Shown: positions 1 to 9,451, counted from the stretch's first letter. The stretch: 64,000 nt of DNA from Colwellia sp. M166 (GCF_024585285.1 NZ_CP040755.1:4402001-4466000), one strand, 5' to 3'. Translations and numbers: made by a program. The notes: generated by a model not told the origin, from the sequence alone.

Positions 1-1
1 C

Positions 2-1963
2 ATACTGCTTAAATTGGGCGAAGGAGATGCGAACAATAAAGATGAACTTTATGCAGCGGCAAAATCAATCATTTGGTCTGAGCAATTTTCCGCAGCGAGT
101 ACCTTTGCTATTGATTTTGTCGGCACTAGCGATGAAATTAGAAATAGTCAGTTTGGTGCATTAACCGTTAAAGATGCTGTTGTTGATCACTTTCGTGATT
201 TAGGCGAAGACCGACCTTCAGTAGATAAGTCTTCACCGCAAGTAAGCTTTCAAGCTCGACTGTTAAAACAAAAAGTAGTTATTTATTTAGACTTCTCTGG
301 CCGCGGATTATTTAAAAGGGGCTATCGTGAGAATACCGGTGCAGCACCGTTAAAAGAACATTTAGCAGCCGCTATTATTACCCGTTCAGGTTGGTTAGAT
401 GATACGTCTAAACCGCTTGTTGATCCTATGTGTGGCTCAGGCACGATAGTTATAGAGGCAGTATTGATGGCGGCAGGCTATGCGCCAGGCATTGATAGAG
501 CTACTTGGGGCTTTGATTATTGGCTAGGACATCAAAATGATGATTTCAAAGCGGCAAGGTCAGCAGCTATTGAGCATTCACATGTTGGTTTAACGCAACT
601 AAAAACAAAAGCATTTGGTGTTGATTTAGACAGCAGGGTGCTAAAAACTGCGCAACAAAATGCTAAAAATGCCGGTGTACAAAGGTTTATCGAGTTTTCT
701 TGTAAAAATGCTAACGATATAAAAAATGCCTTTGGCCCGAAAGGAACTATCCTATTTAACCCTCCTTATGGTGAGCGAATTGGTGAGTTACCTGAACTCG
801 TTGAAAGTTTTGCTTTGTTAGGACAAAAATTCAAGTCTCATTTTGTTAATTGGCGAGTAGCGGTGTTAACAGCCAATGTTGAGCTATTAGCAATGATGAA
901 AATGGTGACTTTTAAACGTTATAAGTTTAAAAACGGGCCGTTAGATTGTCAGTTTGCACTTTATAATTTAGATGACAAACAAGTCTCTAGCAGTAATGTT
1001 AATGCTGAATTTGAACAAAAAGACTCGGCATTTGCTAATCGATTATTAAAAAATAAGAAAAATTTAAAAGGTTGGCTAAAGCAAGAGCAAATAGAGTGTT
1101 ATCGTTTATATGACGCTGATATTCCAGAGTATAATGTTGCGGTTGATGTTTATGGTGATCACCTGGTTATTCATGAATACAGTGCGCCATCGATTATTGA
1201 GCCAGAGAAAGTTGCAAAACGACTACAAGAAGTGGTTTATTTTGCACCTAAAGTGCTTGATGTTCCTACTGATAAAGTCATTATTAAAACCCGAGCAAAA
1301 CAAAAAGGTAAAGAACAGTATCAACGTGTTGAGCAAACCAAAAAATCAATGGTTGTTGATGAGTATGGCGCAAAGCTAAAAGTGAACCTTTGGGATTATT
1401 TAGATACTGGTCTATTTCTTGATCATCGTAAAACTCGTCAAATAGTTGCTAAAAAATCGAAAGGCAAATCACTATTAAATTTATTTGCTTATACCGGCTC
1501 AGTGTCTTTGCAAGCAGCATTGCATGGTGCAACTACGGTAACAACGGTAGATATGTCGAATACCTATTTAAGTTGGGCACAAGACAACTTCTTATTGAAT
1601 AACCTTAGCGGCCATAAGTATCAATTTATCCAAGCAGATTGTTTGCAATGGCTACAGAAGAACGAACAAAAATTTGATGTGGTATTTATTGACCCACCCA
1701 CTTTTTCTAATTCTAAGCGCATGGGCGAAAGTTTTGACGTACAGCGTGATCACGTTAGCTTAATAACTGATGGTATGAAATCGGTTGCAGAAGGTGGAGA
1801 ATTAATTTTTACCAATAACAAACGTAATTTCAAAATGGATTTTGAAGCTATTGCTGCGTTAGGGCTAAATGTGCAAGAGATGAGCGAGAAAACTCGCGAC
1901 AAAGATTTTCAACGTAATAAGCATATTCACAACAGTTGGTTGTTCACGCGTAAGGTAAATTAA
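2..1963 (+). CDS. rlmKL: 23S rRNA methyltransferase RlmKL, 5'-truncated by window edge
   Basis: Bifunctional enzyme that makes m2G2445 (RlmL half) and m7G2069 (RlmK half) in 23S rRNA, acting on the nascent large subunit. The reading frame is open to the first base. By comparison with the E. coli protein (about 700 aa), roughly 70 N-terminal residues, including most of the THUMP domain, lie outside the window. The RlmL half shows the N6/N2-methylase motif NPPYGERIGE (near base 760). The RlmK half shows the SAM-binding FAYTGSVSLQA stretch and the motif DPPTFSNSKRM (near base 1690). The gene is followed within 2 bp by a glutaredoxin-like gene and then uup, so the three probably form an operon. 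Identity is secure; only the start is missing. Confidence 0.96.
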   Translation: MLLKLGEGDANNKDELYAAAKSIIWSEQFSAASTFAIDFVGTSDEIRNSQFGALTVKDAVVDHFRDLGEDRPSVDKSSPQVSFQARLLKQKVVIYLDFSGRGLFKRGYRENTGAAPLKEHLAAAIITRSGWLDDTSKPLVDPMCGSGTIVIEAVLMAAGYAPGIDRATWGFDYWLGHQNDDFKAARSAAIEHSHVGLTQLKTKAFGVDLDSRVLKTAQQNAKNAGVQRFIEFSCKNANDIKNAFGPKGTILFNPPYGERIGELPELVESFALLGQKFKSHFVNWRVAVLTANVELLAMMKMVTFKRYKFKNGPLDCQFALYNLDDKQVSSSNVNAEFEQKDSAFANRLLKNKKNLKGWLKQEQIECYRLYDADIPEYNVAVDVYGDHLVIHEYSAPSIIEPEKVAKRLQEVVYFAPKVLDVPTDKVIIKTRAKQKGKEQYQRVEQTKKSMVVDEYGAKLKVNLWDYLDTGLFLDHRKTRQIVAKKSKGKSLLNLFAYTGSVSLQAALHGATTVTTVDMSNTYLSWAQDNFLLNNLSGHKYQFIQADCLQWLQKNEQKFDVVFIDPPTFSNSKRMGESFDVQRDHVSLITDGMKSVAEGGELIFTNNKRNFKMDFEAIAALGLNVQEMSEKTRDKDFQRNKHIHNSWLFTRKVN

Positions 1964-1964
1964 G

Positions 1965-2195
1965 ATGTCGGTTAAGTTTAATTTATATGGCACTTTAGGC
2001 TGTCATTTATGCGATGACGCATTAGCGCTATGTACAGCCGATATCCCTGTTGAAGAGATTAGCGTTGTCGATATTATTGATGATGAAAAACTGCTCGAGT
2101 TGTATCGTATTAGTATTCCGGTGCTAGAGCGTTTATCAGATCACAAAAAACTATTTTGGCCATTTGACCAAGCACAAATTTTGGAGTTGTTGTAA
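1965..2195 (+). CDS. Glutaredoxin-family small protein
   Basis: A 76-aa thioredoxin-fold protein with a CxxC redox motif near the N-terminus (GCHLCDDA, residues 12-19) and a cis-Pro-type segment (SIPVLE, around residue 50), as in the short glutaredoxin-like family once called DUF836. It starts 1 bp after the rlmKL stop and ends 3 bp before uup, so it is almost certainly co-transcribed with both. The substrate is unknown. A role in disulfide or glutathione chemistry follows only from the fold. Confidence 0.85.
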   Translation: MSVKFNLYGTLGCHLCDDALALCTADIPVEEISVVDIIDDEKLLELYRISIPVLERLSDHKKLFWPFDQAQILELL

Positions 2196-2198
2196 TTT

Positions 2199-4109
2199 AT
2201 GGAATTAATTCGTATTTCACAAGGTGAATTAGCCTTTGGTGAAGACAAGGTCTTAGATAAAGCAGATCTGAGTGTACAAACAGGCGAACGAATTTGTTTA
2301 GTCGGTAGAAATGGCGCAGGTAAGTCAACATTAATGAAAGTGTTAATGGGCTTACAAACCTTAGATGATGGCCAAGTGCTAAAATCTAGTACTATGCAAG
2401 TGGCCATGTTGGAGCAAGACCCACCAGAGTCTTCAGATATCAGTGTTTTTGATTATATTGCTCAGGGCGTGAAAGAAAATGCGGATTTAATTAAGCGCTA
2501 TCACAGTATTATTCATGATGTTACTGAAGATCCATCTGAAAAAAATCTGACTAAATTAGCCAATGTTCAAGAACAACTTGAACTGGCTAACGCTTGGCAA
2601 GATGAACAACGTATTGAAACTGTGATGACAACGTTGGCTTTAAATCCAGATGATAAAATTTGCGACCTTTCTGGTGGTTGGTTACGTAAGTTAGCGTTAG
2701 CGAAAGCCTTAGTAACAGCACCTGATATTTTATTATTGGATGAGCCAACCAACCATTTAGATATTAAAAGCGTTTTATGGTTAGAGTCATTTTTAAAAGA
2801 TTTTGCCGGTACGATATTGTTTATTAGCCATGATAGAGCATTCATTCGGGGTGTATCTACGCGTATTATTGATCTTGACCGTGGCATATTAAAAAGCTAC
2901 CCAGGCAATTACGATTTATATATCGAACAAAAAGCGCATGATTTACAAGTAGAATCACAACAAAACGCTTTGTTTGATAAGCGCTTAGCTGAAGAAGAAG
3001 TATGGATTAGACAAGGTGTTAAAGCACGTCGTACGCGTAATGAAGGCCGCGTAAGAGCCCTTGAGAAGCTTCGTAATGAACGTCAAGCTCGTCGTGATGT
3101 ACGTAATCAAAGCACGATGAATATCACGCAAGGTGATCGCTCAGGTAAGTTAGTGTTTGAAGCGGAAGATTTAACTATCGCTTTTGATGACAAAGCGGTG
3201 ATCAAAAATTTAGATTTATTGATCACCCGTAATGACCGTTTAGCCTTTATCGGTGCGAATGGCACCGGTAAGTCTACCCTGATTAAAATGATCATGGGTA
3301 AACAACAAGCAACCAGCGGAAAAATGCGTTCTGGCGTTAATTTAGACATTGCTTATTTTGACCAACATCGTGATGCACTTGACCTGAGTAAAACTGTGCA
3401 AGAAATTGTCGGTGAAGGCAAGCAAGAAGTGGTTGTAAACGGCAAGCCTAGACATGTATTAGGTTACCTACAAGATTTTCTATTTAGCCCTAAACGCGCT
3501 CGTACTCCTGTTCGCGCCTTATCGGGTGGTGAAAAAAACCGTTTATTATTAGCACGCTTATTTTTACGTCCGAGTAATTTATTGATTTTGGATGAGCCAA
3601 CCAATGATTTGGATATTGAAACATTAGAGTTATTAGAAGAAGTCGTTGCAAATTACGCAGGAACGGTTATTTTAGTTAGCCATGATCGTGATTTCGTCAA
3701 TAACTGTGTCAGTAGCTGTCTCTATTTTGATGGCACTGGACATATCACACAAATTGTCGGTGGTTATGACGATGTCGATAGCTACCTTGAGCATAAAGAC
3801 AAACAGCGTCAAGCCATGGCACCTTCAGTGAAAAAAACAAAACCTGAAGAAAAAGTAACCGCGGTGAATGAAAAAATTGAACTAACGACAAAGAAAAAAC
3901 TCTCTTATAAAGAACAAAGAGAGTTAGAGTCTTTGCCACAAGTTATTGACGAGCTTGAAAACCTAATAGCGGACCTTCAAGAGCAAGTAAATAACGCTGA
4001 TTTTTTTAATCAGAGTTCAGAGCAAACCAATACGATATTGAACCAGTTAGCGATAAGTGAGTCGAAACTCGAAGTTACTTATGCTAGATGGCAAGAATTA
4101 GATGATTAA
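2199..4109 (+). CDS. uup: ABC-F ATPase Uup
   Basis: Cytosolic, ribosome-associated ABC-F protein with two ATPase cassettes and no membrane domain. In E. coli Uup affects precise excision of transposons and translation or ribosome assembly. The first cassette has Walker A GRNGAGKST (residues 36-44), a degenerate signature LSGGW and Walker B LLLDEPTNHLD. The second has GANGTGKST (about 352-360), LSGGEKNR and LILDEPTNDLD. Between them is the charged interdomain linker. The C-terminal 90 residues are a Lys/Glu-rich coiled coil of the Uup type, reported to bind DNA. The 636-aa length is normal for the family. It is third in the rlmKL-grx-uup run. Confidence 0.96.
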   Translation: MELIRISQGELAFGEDKVLDKADLSVQTGERICLVGRNGAGKSTLMKVLMGLQTLDDGQVLKSSTMQVAMLEQDPPESSDISVFDYIAQGVKENADLIKRYHSIIHDVTEDPSEKNLTKLANVQEQLELANAWQDEQRIETVMTTLALNPDDKICDLSGGWLRKLALAKALVTAPDILLLDEPTNHLDIKSVLWLESFLKDFAGTILFISHDRAFIRGVSTRIIDLDRGILKSYPGNYDLYIEQKAHDLQVESQQNALFDKRLAEEEVWIRQGVKARRTRNEGRVRALEKLRNERQARRDVRNQSTMNITQGDRSGKLVFEAEDLTIAFDDKAVIKNLDLLITRNDRLAFIGANGTGKSTLIKMIMGKQQATSGKMRSGVNLDIAYFDQHRDALDLSKTVQEIVGEGKQEVVVNGKPRHVLGYLQDFLFSPKRARTPVRALSGGEKNRLLLARLFLRPSNLLILDEPTNDLDIETLELLEEVVANYAGTVILVSHDRDFVNNCVSSCLYFDGTGHITQIVGGYDDVDSYLEHKDKQRQAMAPSVKKTKPEEKVTAVNEKIELTTKKKLSYKEQRELESLPQVIDELENLIADLQEQVNNADFFNQSSEQTNTILNQLAISESKLEVTYARWQELDD

Positions 4110-4134
4110 TAACGAAAGTGGGTTTAGTAGTTAC

Positions 4135-5898
4135 ATGAACAAATTTGTAAAATCGATTTTAGCATTAGGTATTACTAGTGCATTAGGAATATCCGCCGTT
4201 AATGCTGCAACATATCAAGTTATCGATAAAGGTGATGTTAGCGCATTAAAATATACTTACTCACAACAAGAAAATAATAATGGTGAAGCTGCGATATCAG
4301 GCACGGATATTTATAACTTTCCTGTTCAATTTCAATACTTTGACGAGGATGATTATGATTCTGTTGTTGCATTGGCGACTAATAATCATGAGATAATTGA
4401 TGGCTTAGAAAGTATTGAGAATGAGGCAGCCTTACGTGCGGGCAATCCAACAGCGAATGATCTGTCATGGGTTATCCAACTCCTCAAAGCTCGAGTTGGC
4501 AACACGCTTTACCAACAAGTTGGTGACATTTATGCGATGACTAACTTTAATGGTGACACTGAGTTATTAAATGTTTTTGATGAAAAATTCGTTGGAAGCG
4601 ATGATTATACACGCTCTACGCAAGACTACATTAGTGGTATTACCAATGAAGGTTGGGTTTACGGTAATGCTTCAGCACCTTATTTACCATTTGAATTTAC
4701 TGATAGTGATGGCGATGAAATTACCTATTGGGCACGAGATTTCACCACCAGAGGTTTTTTCTCGCCCAATGGTGGCACTACTATCATTGAAGTCATTCCT
4801 CCAAGTGAAACGGATTTACCTGAAGAGCAGCGCTTTGGTGGGGAGTCGGCAATATTAGATGTCAGTGATTCACACATCGCTGTCGGTTATGCGAGCACAA
4901 GTATTGATCAAACCGGTATTGATGCTATCACTGATGACTCAGGAGGGTGTGCTGATCCTGATGTAATTAAAGATTTGCCTTATAGTATTTGTGTGCAGCG
5001 AGCTATTGCCGGTGCCTATAATCTTGAAGCAATAAAGTGGACTATTGATGAACAAGGTATACTCAGCTCAGAAACATTAGGGCAGCTAGTTACTCCTCAT
5101 GAAGATGACACGCGCGAATATACTAATTTAGCACAAGCGGTAAATAGTCATGGCGTTGCTGTTGGTTTCGCTCATGGCTGGTGGGATGAGAATGAAACGA
5201 ATCCTAGCGTTAATGAAAGTCGAAGTTTATACGCAGTGGTATTTAAAGACGGTGAGGTTAAAGATTTTACTGACGATCACAGTAAGTACTTTGATTCGCG
5301 TGCCTATGATATTAATGATGAGGGTATTGCTGTCGGGCATGCTAGTACGTATGTTAACGGTAATCTGCGTACTAAGTTTTATCATGTTGATACTAATGCG
5401 GAAAAAATGGAAATGATATTACCTGCCGATTTTTTCACCGGCAGTTCAAGTACTGCTCGTGCCATTAATGAAGCGGGTAAAATTGTCGGCGAAGGTGAAG
5501 TCGAAACCCATAATGATAGCGGTAGTAGTTCTCCTAGAAGAACTCATGGTTTTGTTTATGATATTACCAGTAAAGTTTTTACTGATTTAAATGACTTTTT
5601 AACTTGTGATAGTGCTTATACTATTATTGAAGCGCGTGACATTAATGATGCAGATGAAATCTCAGCAACAGCGTTGATTAGAGTTCCTCGCCGCGATGCA
5701 AAAGGCGCGTTAATGCTTGATTCACAAGGTGAGCCGTTATTTGAAGATGTCGTACGTGCGGTTACCTTGAAGCCAACAAATGGTGAAATTGAAGATTGTA
5801 GTGAAGTTGAAGAAAAAGTTGAAAGACAAGGCGCAGGTATTGGTTTTAGTGGTTTATGCTTACTAATGTTAGTTGGCTTACGCCGTAGATTTTTCTAA
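4135..5898 (+). CDS. DUF3466 exported protein with GlyGly-CTERM-like tail
   Basis: A 587-aa protein of the DUF3466 family, often found after uup in marine gammaproteobacteria; function unknown. I chose the ATG at 4135 rather than the upstream in-frame ATG at 4102, because it begins a clear signal peptide (MNKFVKSILALGITSALG, cleavage after AVNA). The body contains repeated short segments such as DINDEGIAVGHA and AINEAGKIVGEG, typical of HAF-like repeats that may build a beta-propeller-like fold. The C-terminus has a Gly-rich segment, one hydrophobic helix and an Arg-rich end (LVGLRRRFF), which resembles the GlyGly-CTERM signal processed by rhombosortase. The product is therefore probably exported and membrane- or surface-associated. 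Confidence 0.85.
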   Translation: MNKFVKSILALGITSALGISAVNAATYQVIDKGDVSALKYTYSQQENNNGEAAISGTDIYNFPVQFQYFDEDDYDSVVALATNNHEIIDGLESIENEAALRAGNPTANDLSWVIQLLKARVGNTLYQQVGDIYAMTNFNGDTELLNVFDEKFVGSDDYTRSTQDYISGITNEGWVYGNASAPYLPFEFTDSDGDEITYWARDFTTRGFFSPNGGTTIIEVIPPSETDLPEEQRFGGESAILDVSDSHIAVGYASTSIDQTGIDAITDDSGGCADPDVIKDLPYSICVQRAIAGAYNLEAIKWTIDEQGILSSETLGQLVTPHEDDTREYTNLAQAVNSHGVAVGFAHGWWDENETNPSVNESRSLYAVVFKDGEVKDFTDDHSKYFDSRAYDINDEGIAVGHASTYVNGNLRTKFYHVDTNAEKMEMILPADFFTGSSSTARAINEAGKIVGEGEVETHNDSGSSSPRRTHGFVYDITSKVFTDLNDFLTCDSAYTIIEARDINDADEISATALIRVPRRDAKGALMLDSQGEPLFEDVVRAVTLKPTNGEIEDCSEVEEKVERQGAGIGFSGLCLLMLVGLRRRFF

Positions 5899-5940
5899 CG
5901 ATAAGCTGAATTAATAAAAGGTAATCAAGCACTTTTGAGA

Positions 5941-5966
5941 AAAAGCCAGCAACTTGCTGGCTTTTT
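5941..5966. terminator. Bidirectional rho-independent terminator
   Basis: A perfect inverted repeat, AAAAGCCAGCAA / TTGCTGGCTTTT, is separated by one base and has A- and T-runs on both sides. It sits between the convergent DUF3466 gene and the ilvIN operon, so it can stop transcripts from both. Confidence 0.85.
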
Positions 5967-6000
5967 ACTTTTTTGGGCTAATATAACACTGTTATATACT

Positions 6001-6096
6001 GCTTTACTGCTTTACTGCTTTACTGCTTTACTGCTTTACTGCTTTACTGCTTTACTGCTTTACTGCTTTACTGCTTTACTGCTTTACTGCTTTACT
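6001..6096. repeat. 12 perfect copies of an 8-bp tandem repeat
   Basis: Twelve uninterrupted copies of GCTTTACT span 96 bp, with a partial unit just before. On the minus strand the array starts inside the last codons of ilvN: the final residues V-K-Q and the TAA stop are made of repeat sequence. Because the unit is 8 bp and its minus-strand form contains TAA, the array puts a stop in all three minus frames within 24 bp. Copy-number change would therefore not extend IlvN. It lies between the bidirectional terminator and ilvN. Confidence 0.97.
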
Positions 6097-6587
6097 CTTA
6101 ATGCTTTTTCACCACGAGCAATACCAACACATCCTGATCTGACTGATTCAATGATCTCTGTTTCATTGGCTAATGCGCTGATAAAGGCATTAATTTTTTC
6201 TGCGTCACCGGTTAACTCAATAGTGTAGGTTTGTTTACCTATGTCGATAATTGCGCCTCTAAATATATCTGTTATACGTTTTACTTCGGTACGTGATTTA
6301 TCACTCATGGCTAATACTTTAATGAGTAATAATTCTCGCTCGACATGACTTCTTTCAGTTAGATCAGTAATTTTTATGACATCAATAAGTTTGTTGACTT
6401 GCTTAACTATTTGTTCAAGTATTTTGTCATTACCCTTAGTTGCTATGGTAATACGAGATAAGCTCGGATCTTCCGTGGGGGCAACGGTTAAACTCTCAAT
6501 GTTAAATGCTCGTTGTGAAAACAGGCCAACAATGCGAGACAGTGATCCAGCTTCGTTTTCTAATAATATGGCTAAAATTCTGCGCAT
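6084..6587 (-). CDS. ilvN: Acetolactate synthase small (regulatory) subunit
   Basis: Regulatory subunit (IlvN/IlvH type) of acetohydroxyacid synthase, which confers valine feedback inhibition on the catalytic subunit in branched-chain amino acid synthesis. At 167 aa it is close to the E. coli IlvH length (163). The N-terminal ACT domain ([19 protein letters not shown], residues 1-75) binds valine; the second half is the C-terminal small-subunit domain. Its start overlaps the ilvI stop in a TAATG arrangement, which suggests translational coupling. The last three codons and the stop fall in the 8-bp tandem repeat. Confidence 0.96.
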   Translation of the reverse strand: MRRILAILLENEAGSLSRIVGLFSQRAFNIESLTVAPTEDPSLSRITIATKGNDKILEQIVKQVNKLIDVIKITDLTERSHVERELLLIKVLAMSDKSRTEVKRITDIFRGAIIDIGKQTYTIELTGDAEKINAFISALANETEIIESVRSGCVGIARGEKALRVKQ

Positions 6588-8311
6588 TAGGCTTTAACTC
6601 CTTTTTTTATCCACATTTCATCAATTGCACCGGTACGTATTTGCATCGGGTATACATGTTCATTTTCATCGACAAGCACATCAACAAAAACAAGACGGTT
6701 TTTAATGGCAAAAGCTTGTTGTATTTTTTCTTCTAACTCTTCAAGGGCATTAATTTGAATGCCGACATGACCATAAGACTCAGCTAGTTTGACAAAGTCA
6801 GGCAAAGACTCCATATAAGAAGAGGAATGACGACCGCCATAAACCATATCTTGCCATTGGCGTACCATACCTAATGAACGGTTATTTAGTGAGATGATGA
6901 CAACGGACAAATTATACTGCAGACACGTAGACAGCTCTTGAATATTCATTTGGATTGAGCCATCGCCAGTAATACAAATAACATGACTATCAGGAAAGGC
7001 TAGCTTTACTCCCATAGCCGCAGGTAAGCCAAAGCCCATCGTGCCAAGCCCGCCTGAATTGATCCACTGTCTTGGTTTGGCAAAGGGGTAATATTGTGCA
7101 GCAAACATCTGATGTTGACCAACATCAGAGCATACGTAAGCATCTCCGTTGGTTGCTTTATACATAGCTTCAATAACGCGTTGAGGTTTTATTTTACTGT
7201 CAGTTTGTTGATAACTAACGCTTTTAACTGCTCGCCATTGTGCTATTTGTTGCCACCAAGTTTGGTTTTCTGGCTCGTTAATGCAAAATTGCTTTTCTTC
7301 AAGCTCAGCAAGTAATTGTTTCAGCACAATATCGACTAAACCTACGACCGGAATATGTGCGTTAATTGTTTTAGATATTGATGTGGGATCAATATCTACA
7401 TGCACAATAGTGGCATTCGGACAGAACTTTTTAACATTATTAGTAACACGATCATCAAATCTTGCTCCTAAGGCAAGAATCACATCAGCATGTGCCATGG
7501 CTTTATTCGCCTCTAAGCTACCGTGCATACCTAACATGCCAATAAAGTTATCATGCAAGCCAGATACTCCGCCTAAGCCCATTAAAGTATTAGTAATTGG
7601 TGCATTAAGCTTTTCGACTAATTGTGTTAGTAACTCTGCAGCATTGGCGATAATTACGCCACCACCTGAATAGATAACCAAGCGCTTTGCTTGTGTGATA
7701 GCTTGTACCGCTTTTTTAATCTGACGGTGATGTCCTTTCACCGTCGGGTTGTAAGAGCGCATATTGACCGCTGAATTTAAGATAAACTCAGCGGTATACT
7801 GTGGCATTAAAATATCTTTAGGAAGCTCAATAACAACAGGGCCAGGTCGGCCTGTGCTAGCAATATAAAATGCTTTAGCTATGGTATTCGGGATATCAGC
7901 GACATTGCGGCAGTTGAAGCTGTGCTTAACAATTGGACGAGAGCAACCAACGATATCGGTTTCTTGAAAAGCATCATCACCAATTAGCCCCGTTGGTACT
8001 TGACCAGAAAGTACCACCATAGGTATTGAATCCATATAGGCGGTAGCTATACCGGTAATACAGTTAGTAGCGCCGGGGCCTGAAGTGGCTAGAACTACAC
8101 CTACTTCGCCAGTGGCGCGCGCAAAACCATCCGCCATATGGGTTGCTGCTTGCTCATGACGTACCAGAATATGCTCGACGTCATCTTGGCGAAAAAGTGC
8201 GTCATAAATATCTAATACTGTTCCCCCCGGATAACCGAATAGATATTTAACCTTAAGTGCTGATAGGGTTTTTACCACCAATTCAGCACCTGAAAATAGT
8301 TCTTTTGTCAT
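6587..8311 (-). CDS. ilvI: Acetolactate synthase large (catalytic) subunit, IlvI type
   Basis: ThDP-dependent enzyme that condenses two pyruvates to 2-acetolactate, or pyruvate with 2-oxobutyrate, the first common step to Val, Leu and Ile. At 574 aa it matches IlvI. Visible motifs are the catalytic-Glu region [12 protein letters not shown] near residue 50, the FAD/central domain ([20 protein letters not shown]) and the ThDP/Mg motif starting GDGSIQMN and ending in NN around residues 440-470. A good ribosome site (AAAGGGA) precedes the ATG. The gene follows a leader peptide and attenuator and is coupled to ilvN. Confidence 0.97.
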   Translation of the reverse strand: MTKELFSGAELVVKTLSALKVKYLFGYPGGTVLDIYDALFRQDDVEHILVRHEQAATHMADGFARATGEVGVVLATSGPGATNCITGIATAYMDSIPMVVLSGQVPTGLIGDDAFQETDIVGCSRPIVKHSFNCRNVADIPNTIAKAFYIASTGRPGPVVIELPKDILMPQYTAEFILNSAVNMRSYNPTVKGHHRQIKKAVQAITQAKRLVIYSGGGVIIANAAELLTQLVEKLNAPITNTLMGLGGVSGLHDNFIGMLGMHGSLEANKAMAHADVILALGARFDDRVTNNVKKFCPNATIVHVDIDPTSISKTINAHIPVVGLVDIVLKQLLAELEEKQFCINEPENQTWWQQIAQWRAVKSVSYQQTDSKIKPQRVIEAMYKATNGDAYVCSDVGQHQMFAAQYYPFAKPRQWINSGGLGTMGFGLPAAMGVKLAFPDSHVICITGDGSIQMNIQELSTCLQYNLSVVIISLNNRSLGMVRQWQDMVYGGRHSSSYMESLPDFVKLAESYGHVGIQINALEELEEKIQQAFAIKNRLVFVDVLVDENEHVYPMQIRTGAIDEMWIKKGVKA

Positions 8312-8353
8312 ATGTAATCCCTTTAATAATTTAAATTTTTATGAATAAAGTGT

Positions 8354-8388
8354 AAAAAAAACCCTCGGTCTTTGCAGAGCGAGGGTTT
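8354..8388 (-). terminator. ilv leader attenuator terminator
   Basis: On the minus strand, stem AAACCCTCG / CGAGGGTTT (8388-8380 with 8367-8359) is followed by eight T residues. It lies between the leader peptide ORF and ilvI, about 40 bp before the ilvI start, where it would stop transcription when branched-chain amino acids are plentiful. Confidence 0.9.
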
Positions 8389-8424
8389 GTTGTTGAAATT
8401 TTATTTTATTTTTTACACACAACT

Positions 8425-8493
8425 TTATCCACGCATTGGTTGCAAGACCAAGACGACTGTGAGGAGATAAATAAGTGTGTTAATTAAGTTCAT
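8425..8493 (-). CDS. ilvIN operon leader peptide (22 aa)
   Basis: A 22-codon ORF between a promoter and a rho-independent terminator. It begins M-N-L-I-N-T-L-I-Y-L-L-T-V-V-L-V-L and ends Q-P-M-R-G. Thirteen of the first 17 residues after Met-Asn are Leu, Ile, Val or neighbours, including the run L-L-T-V-V-L-V-L. This is the hallmark of ribosome-mediated attenuation, where stalling at scarce Leu, Ile or Val codons would prevent terminator formation. No strong Shine-Dalgarno is visible. It is too small to be called by length alone; composition and position support it. Confidence 0.88.
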   Translation of the reverse strand: MNLINTLIYLLTVVLVLQPMRG

Positions 8494-8528
8494 GTCAGAA
8501 AATAAATATAATAAAAACTATGCACATA

Positions 8529-8557
8529 GTTTTAAGGGGTTTGCTTGCAGCTGTCAA
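8529..8557 (-). promoter_or_regulatory. Predicted sigma-70 promoter of ilv leader
   Basis: On the minus strand a perfect -35 TTGACA (8557-8552) is spaced 17 bp from a -10-like TAAAAC (8534-8529). This puts the start of transcription near 8522, about 30 nt before the leader peptide ATG at 8493. The -10 is only a 4/6 match, so this is a prediction. Confidence 0.65.
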
Positions 8558-8750
8558 TGAAAAACTGCTCATTACTTATAAGTTTTTATTTTTTGTTAGC
8601 TCAAGGGCACAACTTTTGAGATTAATTACTGGTATGCGGGGTCATATAGTCATAACTCTTTAATATGCGAATTTCAGGAAGTTTGAGTCAATTCTGTATC
8701 ATAAGGTGGTATGGGGATATAATAAAGTAGGGTATTTTTAAAGTCACATT

Positions 8751-8795
8751 GACGCTTCAAGTTAAAATTCTGCATCTTGAAGTGTCATGGGTATA
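8751..8795. repeat. Small palindromic interspersed repeat
   Basis: An imperfect palindrome GACGCTTCAAG...CTTGAAGTGTC with a 14-nt loop and a trailing GGGTATA. Its reverse complement matches the segment at 32505-32537 (ATGACACTTCAA, AGAATTT, CTTGAAG) including flanking TATA-like bases. The rest of 8560-8850 shows no gene. The repeat lies about 65 bp upstream of the DUF4136 gene. Confidence 0.7.
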
Positions 8796-8858
8796 CTGCT
8801 CTATTTATGATAGTCTGGTTTTCGAGTTTTAATACAGCAAAGTTATTTGGAAGGATTT

Positions 8859-9419
8859 ATGTTAAAAAATAAATTAATTGTACTGCTAGCACTGATGGGG
8901 GTAATGGCAGGTTGTGTCTCAACACAACAAGCCAGAGTTGACTTTGATCGCAATAGTGAAATTAGCACATCGCATTATAAAACCTTTGCTTGGCTTAATG
9001 AAAGTAAAGTATTAGCGGAGCCTGTTGATGCTAATCCTGTGATGAAAGTACGTATTGATAACGCTATTGAACAAGCTTTTATTGCTAAAGGCTATCAATT
9101 GGTCAGTGATGCCGAAGCTGCCGATTTTACTATTTCATATACGATGGGGAGTCGAGATAAAGTTAAAGTTGACTCATTACCATCAACCTATCGCAGCGGT
9201 TTTTTTTGGGGCCATGGCTATTACGGCAGTATGGTTATAAACAATGATAATTATGTTAAAAACTATACTGAAGGAAAGCTGGCGATAGATGTATATGATG
9301 TTAAAAGTCATCAACCGGTATGGCATGGTTGGGCTGTAAAGCGTATTAAATCTTCGGAGCAAGATAATCCAAGTAAAGCGATTAAAATGGTTGTTGAACA
9401 AGTTGTTGCTCAGTTTTAG
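8859..9419 (+). CDS. DUF4136 lipoprotein
   Basis: A 186-aa predicted outer-membrane lipoprotein. The ATG at 8859 follows a good ribosome site (GGAAGGA); an in-frame TTG at 8847 is less likely. The N-terminus has a lipoprotein signal with lipobox VMAGC, and the residue after Cys is Val, consistent with outer-membrane sorting. The mature part (VDFDRNSEISTSHYKTFAWL) matches the DUF4136 pattern, whose function is not established. It is monocistronic, ending at a strong terminator shared with the convergent VOC gene. Confidence 0.88.
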   Translation: MLKNKLIVLLALMGVMAGCVSTQQARVDFDRNSEISTSHYKTFAWLNESKVLAEPVDANPVMKVRIDNAIEQAFIAKGYQLVSDAEAADFTISYTMGSRDKVKVDSLPSTYRSGFFWGHGYYGSMVINNDNYVKNYTEGKLAIDVYDVKSHQPVWHGWAVKRIKSSEQDNPSKAIKMVVEQVVAQF

Positions 9420-9451
9420 ATAAGCAATTTAGCTTTACTAAAACTAAAACT

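Noticed and set aside
1110..1379. Extra plus-strand frame inside rlmKL
   Set aside because: It is an out-of-frame shadow of the methyltransferase.
6001..6096. Tandem repeat as CRISPR-like
   Set aside because: There are no spacers; it is a simple 8-bp head-to-tail array.
5935..6228. Plus-strand frame over the 8-bp tandem repeat
   Set aside because: The translated peptide is just the repeated unit, and it overlaps the well-supported ilvN on the other strand.
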